Source: Lytechinus pictus
Lineage: Eukaryota > Echinodermata > Echinoidea > Temnopleuroida > Toxopneustidae
DNA: 64,000 nucleotides
Assembly (NCBI RefSeq): GCF_037042905.1
Contig: NC_087254.1
Coordinates: forward strand, 22,680,603-22,744,602
Direction of reading: 5' to 3'
The position numbers and the translations under genes were made by a program. Positions within the stretch are counted from its first letter, which is position 1. Every line of letters begins with the position of its first letter. This document shows positions 10,801 through 22,800 of this stretch, one piece after another. The notes under the pieces were generated by a model that worked only from the letters and a program-made list of their open reading frames with translations, made no database searches and was not told the origin of the DNA.

Positions 10801-13800
10801 CTACATTATATGCTTATACGTGGTCGAATTGACTCTGGTCATCTTGACGATCAGGTAGACAGGACTGCGGATGATCATAAGAACGGTCTTGACGATGAAG
10901 AAGATGAAACAGACTGAGACGAGAATGGCGCTGTAGACAAACACTGGACTGTTAGTGTCATCATCGTTAGCGACCATGATACCAGCCAATGCCCAGATCA
11001 AGGTCGGATACACCATGAAGACGTATCGAGTGTAGGCATCGAAGACAAACAACTCAAAGACAAAGTAGACGATGACGATAACGGCAAGAGTGGTCAGGGT
11101 GATGTAGGTGGCGACATCGCTATATTAGGAAGAATATATCGATGAAGTAAATGAACAGCTATTACAATAGATGAAATAAGGATTAATTTTTTTTTAATCT
11201 GTTGCAGAAACTTTGATTTGCAAGGTATGAAATTGTATTAGCGAATTTTCGCCTCTTGAAAGATGCTTGCAAACACATTTCTTTATATAAAGATTACACA
11301 TTCCACGGCAAATTTTCCCCCAATGAGCCGATCATAGCAAAACAATGCTCCATGTAAAAAAAAAAAAGACAATTCAAATGGCATTGATTATAGCCCAACG
11401 TTCGACCACACCCAAGTAAGAATGTTGATATAATGTAGCAGTGGAATATCTTCTTTTTTTTTGGGGGGGGGGGCATCCGGGAGGAGAAAATCTGGGCCTT
11501 TTCAAAATCTGACACCTTGTCTAGTGCTGGAAATGTACCCAGTCCAAATGTCCCTTGTTGCATCTTAAGTTTCTGTTCATAAAAAAAAACTTAAAAACAT
11601 ATATACGGTCAATTGCCCTGTTATACGCCCCTTGAAATTGCACACGGGCACCCTTACCCCCATCCCCCACCCCTGGATACGCCTCTGAAAAGAAATGTTA
11701 AAGATTGTAATTACCTTGGTAGCATGGCTTCGTATATGAGTGCTACTGATAGATTGATGAGGGCTGCAGCTGTAGCCCAGGTAGCATAGATAGCTAGGCC
11801 GTTATGCACCAAGACTCTATAGGCCCAAAGATCAGATCTAACCACCAAAAATGAAATTATTAAAATAATTGAAAATGAAATAAGAATATATTTATATATC
11901 GGAAATAAATTTGTGGTTTATTGTAATCATGGAAAGGAAAGAGTAGGAGGGGAGTTCCAATGTCCAGAGACTCGGGACACTTAAGCAGATGAAAACGTTG
12001 TCTTTCGCTCTGATTATCTCATAATATATGCATTAAATATCACAAATAATCGTGAATGTTTGTGACTTGTTTTATTATCTTAAATTTACTTCCAAACAAT
12101 TTATGAAATATTGCATGCTAATCATTGAAATTTCCGTCCGAAAATACAACTGGGTAAACTGTCGACAAACGTGGCTAATCATTTACTCTCAAGTGATCGA
12201 CTGATCGAGAATGATGAAAGAGGGCGAAGACCAAACGACAATGTTTCCGGACCCCACTCCCCCCCCCCCCCGCAACGTGATTGTCCCATGTCTAGGTGAA
12301 TACGTGCCCCACCCTCAATCTCATCCTACACTTTCTCTCCCCCTCCCCCTCTCTCTCTCTCATTAAACTACGTTTCTTTTCTGTGCATATCCATACCTTT
12401 ATTTTTCTTAGGTAAGTCCTCCAATTTCCCCTTTTTACACATCAATCGCTATAAGATGAACTTTGGTCCTTCTTATCCCGCCGATCTATACCACAGTAAT
12501 GGATGTAACGGCGAATAATTATTCATTAAAATAAATGTCTTTAATAAATTAGTTTCATAACGATTTGCAAAACGTTAGCCTTGCACCTAGTCATTGAATT
12601 AAATTTTATGGACTTGTAAAATTAAAGTTGATTAGTCTTAAAGTTAATAGTGCCCTCTTTAATATTTTCTGTTTCATATTTATTTTTGTCGTTTTCAATA
12701 AAGGCGTTTACTTTAGAATCTATAAGTGCTTCATTATTTTTTTTAGTACTCATTTCGTTACTTTTCCATTGTATTAGGTATAATACGTTTTCCATACATT
12801 TCGGTTGCTAACTTTTATCGTTTTAATTCATTTGTCAAATTGTGACATTTCGGTTGGTACCTCAACTCCTACTAATCTGCTTTTCTTATTTTTACCGCAA
12901 GGTGGCACAGTTTTCCTCTTTTTGTTTTGTTTGAACAAAAAAATAATAAATAAACATTTTAGTAGTGATAGTCAGTCATTTATTTTCTATTGTCAATTTT
13001 GTTGGCGACTATTACATCATTTTTTGCAAGTTGTAGAACATGCATTGCTTTTTGAAAATTGCCAAACAAAATGAACAGGGGTTTTTCCTTTGGTCCTTCC
13101 TGTTATGAAATTCGTGGTTTGTCACTTTCCCCAACCCCATTACCCTCTGTTAGTACTGTAGATCATAAGTTATTTTGGCAATCTTTTTGTGTCTTTTACG
13201 ATTATTGAAACCAATCTTCTTCACGTTCACTAAAATAAAACATAAAAAACATGAAGTTAAGTTTAAAGTTACTCTGAGGTTATTCTCAGAGACTATCGAA
13301 CCGCATCATTTATGGTTTATAAGATACAGCAAACCTACTCTGCATAGTCTTTGAAGTCGGTCAGATACTGGTAGACATTGGTGAGGCTGATGTACAACCC
13401 TACGTAGATGGTTAGTGCGATCAGAAAGAGAGCTAACGTAGATCTAGTTAGGTACTCCCGATCCCACAAGAATAGCCACAGGATGTTGGCAACATTGTTG
13501 ATCATGTAGCTGTTGAGGAACATGACCGTTGTCGCAGGTGGGTTGAGGTAGACTGGTCCACGGCTGTTTGATCGACATAAGGTCGTCAGGATGTAGATGA
13601 TCCAGGCAAAGTTCCAGAGGTAGATGAGACCCCATATGCTGAAGGTGTACCCGGCGGGGGTGACCGGGGTGGGGTACTTGCTCGAGATTACCTCATGAGT
13701 GCTCTTGAACCATCCTTAGTGGTGAAGATAAAGGGGGAAATATCGAAACACATTCTTATTTGCTTAGGTTAATCAACAACACGAAAGTATGATGGTTGCC

Positions 13801-14623
13801 TTTACTTCACATGATTTCCCTGATTGTCCAGTCTGATTCGCCCAACCAGTCTGAGCTAGGCAAGCATGCATCGCCATAACTCTGTCTATAAGCATATGGA
13901 TTTATCTCTTTGGAAGCAATAACTTCACAATAATTACCGTTGCTTTGGCCAACCAACGTGCTTCTGATTGCTTACAAAAGTCAGTGTATACACCTTGAAT
14001 ATTACCATGATTACGCCTGTTGCTTTCCGTAGTTGTGTTCGATTTGATCAACTGTAACGCTGTAAAAAGAGGATATTGCTGATTTTGGTATGCGTTCAGT
14101 CTATTCTCTTAGGCTCTGTTGCTGCAGCAACGATGTAATACTTCTCTCTGCCTGTTGAATTTTGAGACAAATTCGATAGAGGTGACGAGGCAACACAAAT
14201 CTAGTCTACCTTGATTGCCAAGATTGCATGCGGGAAATTAGCACTTTATTCATTACTTGTATGTGTATAGTAATTAACTTCTATTATAGTATTTAATGCT
14301 CTCGGGAAAGGCCCCGTCCTGGAAACTTAAAGCCCTGATTAAGTTTTCAGTTGCGTTCTAAACTAACGTCGTTGGTAAATTGCTTTTCAAAACGCCTCTT
14401 TTTTCAACGTTTCGCGTTTACGTTTCGAAAAACATTTATTTATACAACTGAGAAAAATCGATTGGGCGGAATTATGATTAGACAGAAACGCTTTGAAAAC
14501 ATTGAACGAATCTTTACCAATTGACAACGGACTCTCAGGTCCAATAGATGCCTGAAAGGTGACAAACTGAAGAAACAGGAAGAGAATGAGGGTGCAAACC
14601 GATGCTACCACCACGGATTCCAT
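10801..14623 (-). CDS. Gene B: multi-pass TspO-like membrane protein (4 coding exons)
   Basis: Coding exons on the minus strand are 14623-14518 (106 nt), 13714-13339 (376), 11837-11715 (123) and 11119-10801 (319), giving 307 residues with intact phase and GT-AG introns. It is nearly identical to gene A in exons 3 and 4 and very close in exon 2 (GPVYLNPP, DREYLTRSTLALFL). Exon 1 starts MESVVVASVCTLILFLFLQF. No stop or frameshift is found in any exon. The start ATG lies 11 nt after a plausible acceptor (14634). Eight membrane spans are expected, as in gene A. Intron 2 holds a 468-bp dispersed repeat and the 5' intron a MITE. It points away from gene C. Molecular function is unknown. Confidence 0.85.
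12158..12625. repeat. Dispersed repeat, copy 1 (intron 2 of gene B)
   Basis: About 465 bp beginning ACTGTCGACAAACGTGGC and ending TTATGGACTTGTAAAATTAAA, matched almost base for base by 17142-17603 upstream of gene B, same orientation. It includes a CT-rich tract and TTTTCTTAGGTAAGTCC, which looks like an acceptor followed by a donor. Sharp ends indicate a unit that moved or was copied. No recognised family. Confidence 0.7.
12626..13338. other. Intron 2 of gene B, remainder
   Basis: Nothing recognisable: AT-rich sequence with T runs. The short open frame at 12805-13074 resembles no known protein. Confidence 0.5.
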
Positions 14624-14863
14624 CTTGAACTCAGCTCGTTACAAAAGGAGAAAGAAAAGTCAAGGTCCTATACAAAAAAAGAGAACGAAAGAGGGGAAAA
14701 CGATTAATAGAAAGCAACTTCTGATGGATGACTTACTGTGTTATAATGGGCGAACCGAGTAGATTTATCATTATCGAAAATTAACAAATTTGCCATAATT
14801 AAAGCAGTACTACTGTTGTTCTTATATAGGGGTATACGCACCTGTCTCACTGGAACAAATCAA

Positions 14864-15118
14864 CACTGTAAAAAATTATTGGGTAAAAATTTAACCAAAA
14901 CGAGGGTAATTATGTGTCCAACCAATTTGGGGCAGAAGTTTACCAATGCGGGAAGCATATTGTCCAATAAGGTTTAAAAAATAAGCAGCAATTACTTTAG
15001 AATTGGCAAGATTTTCATCACACCGGATAAATAAAAAAGCCCAAAAGAAATGCCTGATGTTGGTTGGACACATAATTACCATCATGGAGCATTTTTACCA
15101 AATATTTTTTTTAGAGTG
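14864..15118. mobile_element. MITE family T, copy 1 (5' intron of gene B)
   Basis: Ends CACTGTAAAAAATTATTGGG and CAAATATTTTTTTTAGAGTG are inverted. Internal inverted phrases GGGTAATTATGTGTCCAACC and GGTTGGACACATAATTACC lie near the two ends. Other copies are at 22145-22373, 24138-24388 and, interrupted, 45459-45921. The TA duplication seen at two of those is not preserved here. Confidence 0.8.
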
Positions 15119-15839
15119 AACGACATTTTTTTTAAATTTGCGAGGCATGATTTCATCCAATTATTTTTTGGTAAGGCACAACATTTCCATAGTGTCAAAA
15201 TGATGGTTACTGATAATTGAGTACCGTTAAATTGCGAGCAAGATATATTGCTCTATGTACAAAGGGTATCATGCTTTGATGTGCGGATGGTGTGAAATAG
15301 TAGCTGGGATGGTTTTAATCTTCCATTACAGTTTTCTGTAAAAAAAAAGTTTCGGAGAGGACAAAATAGAACATTAATTGTCTTCGAAATGGGTGGATAA
15401 ACATGTGTTCTTTTAGACATTTATTATCAAATCAAGTAATATGTAATTATGCGTTAAGATACCGATTCAGAGACAATACTTCTGGAGAGAATTAGCAGCC
15501 CATTTTTTGTTAACATCCCCCCCCCCCCAGGAATTATCTGTACTTCTGCAGTTTTCATTAAATCGCATTTCAATGATAAACTCTGATAAAGATGTGTGGG
15601 CTCAAACTTGCTACAAAAAGACGAAATGAGACAGTAATGTTGGCTTATTATGCCAGACACGGTCATATTTCTAGAAGAGCGCTTGTATTTCAAAGTTGTT
15701 TCCTTGAAATGTTGCTCTAACAGTGTCAATAGCTCGCCATCTTAGATTTGCATCTTTTTATATTTCTTTTTAATGATGAAGAGAAAGCCTTGTATATATA
15801 CACAGATTGTAAAACAACCGTTAGTGAAATACAAAACAT

Positions 15840-16640
15840 GTTCATAATTGTTATCAAAATACTCCTGAAAAATATTCAATTTTCGGGTCAATATATCAAA
15901 ATATTCAGCTCGCGATTCGGACTTGCATCAATTATTTTACGAATTACGTCCCGGGGATATGTTTTATGTTAACGATTATAAATTGTGCTTCAAATATCAC
16001 TTTTCAAGTCAATATAGCACAAATTTCAGCTGCCGCACCTTATTTGCTGAATGAGACATGTTTACGGCTACAAAATGTACCTAATTTTTATTTTTCAGGT
16101 TAAATATAAATTTGAGTTCGCGCTTGGCGCACACATTATTTATTATTCTAATGTTTAATGTTCTGGAGATTCGTTCCATGTTCACGATTACAAAATTTTC
16201 CGTTTTCAAGTTAATGTATCCAAAAAACTTCAGCTCGGGTTTCGTTCTCACATTTTTCATTTAATAATAATAATAATAATATAGGGTATTTATATTGCGC
16301 ACATATCCACCTTGTTAGGTGCTCAAGGCGCTCCTATATTACCCGGCTAAGCTAGGCGTTCATAGCGCACACAGCTTTTTAAGGAATTACTTCCTACCGG
16401 TACCCATTTACCTCACCTGGGTTGAGTGCAGCACATTGTGGATCAGTTTCTTGCCGAAGGAAATTACGCCATGGCTGGGATTCGAACCCATTTAGTGAGA
16501 TACGTACCATTTTAATAAATTTCGGTAATAGTCCTAAAAATGTCAATTTTTATTTCAGTGTATTTCAAATTTCAGCTCGCGCTTCGCGCTTTCATTATTT
16601 CTTTCCTGGAGACAGAGGTGTCAATCATGGGGAATAACCG
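15840..16640. repeat. Diverged tandem repeat, ~90-120 bp spacing
   Basis: The phrase TTCAGCTCGCG or a variant, each followed by a CATTATTT-like tail, occurs near 15904, 16025, 16111, 16229 and, after an inserted element, 16568. Phrases such as GTTAATGTATCCAAAAAAC precede it. The units are strongly diverged, so the array is old. No coding capacity. Confidence 0.55.
16268..16500 (+). mobile_element. SINE-like dispersed repeat
   Basis: Begins after an ATA/AAT microsatellite, reads through TATTTATATTGCGCACATAT and GGTGCTCAAGGCGCTCC, and ends CTGGGATTCGAACCC, which resembles a tRNA B box. It is inserted in the diverged tandem repeat. Weaker relatives by phrase (TAGCGC...CTAAGCGC) occur at about 21495-21575 and 26462-26735. 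Confidence 0.5.
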
Positions 16641-17011
16641 CCCCCATAAAATATTTGGATAGGCAAATAACCCTTTGAAAGTGGTTTTGTTCTTCTTTAG
16701 AAATCCCAAGTTATGGCAGCCATGAGTTCAAGTTGACGTATCTATATGAATTTGCTGCCTATCGTGCAATATATTAAACAAAGTTAGCCATAGAGCATGG
16801 TACGATGCGGCACATAGTTCACTGCTATTGTAATCAGGGACAACAATCGAGTTTAGAAAACAAATTTGTCTGAATTTCACATTTCAGTTAAATTTTTTAG
16901 GACCCCGGATGGGACTCACTGTATACAGAACAAACAACTACTGTATTTCGTGTGCAAAAGGTGATGATTACTATGGTGATGGTACCAGTCAAGAGCTGAA
17001 AAAAATCTTAC

Positions 17012-17100
17012 CTGTTTATTGATTGACTCGGGGCAGACAACAGGATTACAATGCCGTTAATCTTTGACTTGGTGCATGAACAGTATATCGAGAACTAATA
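17012..17100 (-). promoter_or_regulatory. Putative 5' non-coding exon and promoter of gene B
   Basis: On the minus strand the exon ends at a consensus donor (AAACAG|GTAAGAT, last base 17012). Its sequence (CAGACAACAGGATTACA on the plus strand) matches the equivalent segment of gene A at 7547-7640. Intron 0 of gene B therefore spans about 14635-17011. The exon start is approximate. Confidence 0.55.
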
Positions 17101-17141
17101 TTCTTGATCCTTTGTTTGCTAATAGACAATGACCGCACGTG

Positions 17142-17603
17142 ACTGTCGACAAACGTGGCTAATCATTTACTCTCAAGTGATCGACTGATCGAGAATGATG
17201 AAAGAGGGCGAAGACCAAACAACAATGTTTCCGGACCCCGCTCCCCCTCGCAACGTGATTGTCCCATGTCTAGGTGAATACGTGCCCCACCCCCAATCTC
17301 ATCCTACACTTTCTCTCCCCCTCCCCCTCTCTCTCTCATTAAACTACGTTTCTTTTCTGTGCATATCCATACCTTTATTTTTCTTAGGTAAGTCCTCCAA
17401 TTTCCCTTTTTTACACCTCAATCGCTATAAGATGAACTTTGGTCCTTCTTATCCCGCCGATCTATACCACAGTACTGGATGTAACGGCGAATAATTATTT
17501 CATTAAAATAAATGTCTTTAATAAATTAGTTTCATAACGATTTGCAAAACGTTAGCCTTGCACCTAGTCATTGAATTAAATTTTATGGACTTGTGAAATT
17601 AAA
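17142..17603. repeat. Dispersed repeat, copy 2 (upstream of gene B)
   Basis: Near-identical to 12158-12625; the differences are a shorter C run near 17240 and a few substitutions. The open frame at 17195-17494 lies in it but is not kept in copy 1 past the C run, so it is not treated as a gene. Confidence 0.7.
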
Positions 17604-18899
17604 TGAACTGCCGTTCGTCGGGTAAAATAAAAATTTACAATCCAGCTTTGGTTCGGAGTTAAATTCTGTATCAAAGCCCCCGTCTATTATTATTGTTTTT
17701 TTTAATTTTTATTGATTACGTATGCCTACTTGTAAATACGAAAATAAACTTCGAAGTAAACTTCAGAAGTATAAGAACTTTCTCTTCCGATTTAGGAGGA
17801 TTAATTTTTATTATTATCATTATATATCACACTAAGTATGAATTTAATACTAAAAAAAAATTGATGGCAAAAAGAAGCTGCTGAAAACTGCTTATCTAAT
17901 AAAAGAGAGCCAATGGAGTAAATTAGAAAGTCAAAAGGGGCCTAAGCTTTCGATCCTAGCAGAATCTTCGTCGGAAGCAAAAAAATTAACAAATACGCAT
18001 GGATGTAATATACTGGTTGTTAAAAAGGAATCCGAAAAGTCACATTTTGGGACAGAAATATTAAATTCGATACTTCTTTTTTTTGTCAGTCTAATGCTTT
18101 TTGCATGTAAATTATAGCATTGCAGAACCACTCATCACTAAATATCATTGTTCTGAACACTATTTTGGAAAGTTCACCTTGCATAGAGAACAAATGTCAG
18201 TTCAGAAATAAGATAAATCAGAAAATGAATAAATAATAAGAATTATGAGCACTTGTTCATTGGAATGTATTTTTCTAGTTAAGAGCCTTTTTTTTAAAGA
18301 ACATATTGATTATATATTTCATTAAACACACATTTCAATAAAGAGTTTTTTTATATATTTTCATTAGCCGAGCATATTCGTGTCCCGAGAAGGTTACCGA
18401 CCAACTAGCTATTCTTTTAGAACATGATATGCAAACTACAGTGGTCCTTGAATCCGAATCAAAGTGTCTTTGGAACTTTGTGCTTCAAGGTCATTATAAA
18501 GGTGATAATTGCCTGCGCTTTCAAATATTTTTGTTAAAAATCTCTCTTTCCTTTCTTTTATAGGATGTAGTATCTCAAAGATTTATTCATTGTCTTGTGG
18601 AAAGTTTGAAAGTAATTCTAACAAAAACAACAGCATCAACCAACAAAAAGTGCAATTAAGCAAATATTAAACATTTATATAAAATATGACTGCTCTCCCT
18701 GTATACTTCTTGCTTTCCCGATCTCTGTACTTCTCTTATAGTATGTTGTTTTCGATGGTTTCTTCTGAGTCATTGATACACATAAGTTATTGTCAAGCAA
18801 TCAGACTTAATTCTTTAATTTTGTAGATACAACTCCATGTTTAATCGCGGCTAAGCACCAAGCTTAAGATAAAGGAATTAACTCGGAGTTAAGGCACTA
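17604..18899. other. Divergent spacer between genes B and C
   Basis: No gene or repeat was recognised. This is the interval between the two oppositely directed first exons, so control elements for both gene blocks may lie here. No motif was convincing. Confidence 0.5.
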
Positions 18900-19029
18900 C
18901 CTTGTACAGAAGGAGATCGAAGCATAATTTGAAACAAGTTAGTTTTTCTACCGTCTTTGCAGCGTCTGCAGTAAATACCTTTGCCTACCTCTGATAAAGC
19001 TGTGGAATAGTTCTGGTGCATGTTATAGC
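18900..19029 (+). promoter_or_regulatory. Putative 5' non-coding exon of gene C
   Basis: The segment ending TAGTTCTGGTGCATGTTATAGC before donor GTGAGTAT matches 27515-27634 upstream of gene D (TAGTTCTGGTGCATATTTGGC then GTGAGTAA). Upstream phrases (AAATTAGTTTTCCTCCG in D, AAGTTAGTTTTTCTACCG in C) are also shared. It joins by a short intron to the acceptor at 19176-19177. Start approximate. Confidence 0.55.
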
Positions 19030-19197
19030 GTGAGTATATTGATGTAGATTTTTGAAATATATATAAATAATAAAAAATCGTCTTCAAATAAGAAATTTTT
19101 TCTTGAACATCATCATCAGCGTTATCATGCATGAATCAGCCACTATTTTAAATTTATCTCCTTTCCTTTTCCTCCAGGTAATAACATATCGAGTAAG

Positions 19198-22100
19198 ATG
19201 GATGTCGTACCACAGTTGACCGTCCTAGTACTTATTGGATTCCTTTTAACTCTCTTCTTCAACTTTCAAGCCGGTATTGGCCCAAATTCCGACTTATCAT
19301 TAGGTAAGGAGCTTTACAATAATATAAGTCAGAGGCTATGCAAGGGTGTTTTAGGAGGGACTGGGAAGAACTTAAATGGGTAGAGGCTGGATATGATATA
19401 ATTTGAACATATTCAAAATCAGACAAACAGAGCATAGAAGATTTCATTACAAAATCGGACAAGGAATAACAAAGTTATTACATTTTCGAGTTTTGCATTT
19501 CTTCGGTAAAACATTTCGATCTTGATGAATATGCAATGAACGAGCTGATGATATCATCCCCCAACTTATTATTTTGCCATGTTTTTATTTTATTACATGA
19601 AATCAAAATTATTCTAACTTTGTCGTCCAAGAATGTAGACATGGAAATTTAATATTGATTTAATATGTATGATAATAATTGCTGCAACCTACTTGCTACA
19701 AGTAAGACACGTTCTGAGACATGTTAGTTCCACGACCAGATCCCTCTTTTCATTATTCTTTTTCCACATTTTCCTAAAAAAAAGATTTCTGTCAAAATTT
19801 GATTTTATTACTAGAAACCATCTCGTAGTCATCGGTTTAACATGTTGCCATCAAATTCAATATCATTTTTTTTTAAGATGACTGGTAAAGTTAATCAGGT
19901 ATAGTGGGTGACGAAAAAACTACTCTCATCAAAGAGGAGGCAATACCGAGCGAGTAATCGAATTCACAACCTTATGATCATGAGTCCAATGCTCTATGCA
20001 CTAGACCATACGACCCAGTGGTCTATCTAATAATGATTATTAAGCCTTTAAAAAATAAAATGTGACCCATTTTGTTCCTTTAATAAAACACCTTATTTTC
20101 TAAAGATTCTACATTCTTTATCATGTTGATGAAAGAATTTTCCCTTTTCATTATATTTTTATTACAAATAGGAATTTTTCGAAACTCGATCGGGAACCTG
20201 TCCAACTTCTACCCGACGCCCGTCACCCCGGCCGGTTACACCTTCGCAATCTGGGGTCTGATCTACTCCTGGTTTGGCGCTTGGGTGATCTATGTCATCA
20301 CAACTCTCTTCAGGACCAATGATAAGGGTCCTGTATATCTTAACCCTCCTACAACCAGTCCTGAGTTTCTCATTGCAGTATGGCTGAATCTTACCCTAAA
20401 TGTTACCTGGTTATTCGCATTCGACAGGACCACTTTTTACCTTAGTTTTGCAGCCCTGGCTGGCATAACAACAACGCTCTACATAGCGATCTCCATACAT
20501 ATAAGCAGGGTTTATGATTATCTTTTTGTTTTCAAAGAATATGGAGTGTAAGTTTCCTTTGATTATGTTTCCTCTAATCATCTTTCATTGGTTATTTTGG
20601 GGTTTTGTTAGTTTGTTTGCTTGTAGTAATTGTTTCTGTTGGGTTTAATTTTTTCTAATTATTATTACTGAGGCTTGCAATCATCACCTTGTATAGAATA
20701 TTTCCACACCATACTAGTAAGAAGCGGGGAATTATGATTTTATAATCTTGTATGTCCCAGTTGGGAATGACCCCTCTCAACTCTATAAAGATTGACTAGT
20801 CAGAGTGACGGTTATGACATTGAAAATTAATAAGCACATTCGCCCTGACGGAATCTTTGTTTAAAAACAAATTGCTGATACGGCTATCACTCCAATCCTA
20901 ACAAATTGTTTCAATCTAAACATGAAGCTTAGTTCGGTACCCAGGTTTTGGAGGCCTTAGCTTCCATGACTCCTCTCCACAAGAGTGGTGATCTTCAGAG
21001 CATTGAAAACCCATTTCAATTTTCAGTGCCTGAACGTAAAATGTGGTGGAGCTCCTATTTACCATGTTTACCCACAAAGCGCACAGTTATAACATTCCTG
21101 AATTTCAATATGGCTTTCTCACAATGTCCATGTAAAACAAAAGTTTTCCCTGTTTTTTCCAATTTGGCAAAAGCTTTAGCCCAGTCCAAGCAATTTTTGT
21201 AATTTTTGGGGACTGTTTCCGCCAAACATTGACAATGTTAATCATTATATATTCAACAAGTACAATGTGGAATTTGAGGCAAACAGCACGTTGGGCTTGT
21301 TTTATTTCATCTCAGATTGGTAACTCTGATAAAGAGTAAAATCGGATAGGATTAGTACGCTACTCCTGGTGTGACACAAGGCTCCATTAATAGACCAATT
21401 CTGTTTTATCATAAGCTGTTAGCCGATTAAACTAACACATTTTCCTCTCCTCCTCAATGATATAATAATAATAATGATGATGATGATGATACAGATAATG
21501 ATAATTATATAGTTACACTTATATAGCGCTTATACTTTGTGTCTCTAAGCGCTTTACATTGTTATTATTATAATTCCTGTCAATAAGCCGACAGTCTTTA
21601 ATTGTGAAATCTATATACCACAAATGCTCTCATTTACTGTAAATAAATGGTCATATTGTCATCTTTTTTGGGGTCTCAATTTGATTGATTTTAGATTCGA
21701 TCTGTGGGCCAACCGTGTTCTCATACAGAATGGACTTGCCTTATACGCTACTTGGACGACGGTCGCAACTAAAGTACAGCTTTCTATTGTTCTGCTCTAC
21801 AGGCTTGGACTAGACGAGTGAGTACACACGCACTTTTGTGAGATACTTTATCCTGTTAAAAAACATGGTCTTCTTTAATTGCAGTTTAATTAGTGAACAA
21901 TACATTTGATGTTTATTTTATGTTAATAAAAATTGCATTATGATGACATTAGAATTGAAAGAAGAGGTAGGCCTATACTTTTAAAAATGCCGGAGTGTTT
22001 ACTTTACTGAATTATTGACACCTTAAAAAGGTTGGTCAAATTTGTCCGACTGATTAAATTGGTCAAAATCAACCCAGTTCCTGGTACATTTTACCAACAA

Positions 22101-22760
22101 CATTTTCTCGATTTTGACGATTTTTCTCAGTCGGGCACATATTACACTGTCAAAAAATATGGGATAAAATTTTTACCACCACGGGGGTAATCATGTGTCC
22201 AACCAATTTAGGGTAGTCCAGTATTAAGTTAAAAAAATAAGCAGCAATTACTTAAGAATTGGCAAAATTTTCATCACATTGGATAGATAAAAATGCCCAA
22301 AAGAAATGCCCAGTGTTGGTTGGACACATAATTACCCACATGGAGCACTTTTACCCAATATTTTTTTAGAGTGTAACCAAGAGAATGGTTATTCCTGCCA
22401 ATCTCTTTTCGGATTGTACATAATTCAATTCATTTAAGCAAATATGAGTATTATGATCACGATAATGTTTTACATTAACTTTTTAATAAACGGTCCCTGA
22501 CAGCTTTTCTTTAACATCAAATATTAGACTTTACTTTGTCACTTACCTGTGTTAGAAAAGGTACCGATATTTATAGTTAGGGGCCTATACTAGCTCGGTG
22601 CAGGTTTATCCTGAAACCTCCATTTTTCCTTTTAATTTTCAAATAAAGGATTTCAAATAAAGGATTCCGTACCAGAAAAAAATTGACAAGCAAAAAAAAA
22701 AAAAAAAAAAAGGTCTTCGATCACACAAATAAAGGATTCCGTACCAGAAAAAAAATGACA

Positions 22761-22800
<40 letters not shown>

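Noticed and set aside
13339-13714. Frameshift in exon 2 of gene B
   Set aside because: The exon is exactly 376 nt, in frame throughout, with correct splice sites; it only lacks an internal ATG early on, so start-based ORF calling shows it as split.
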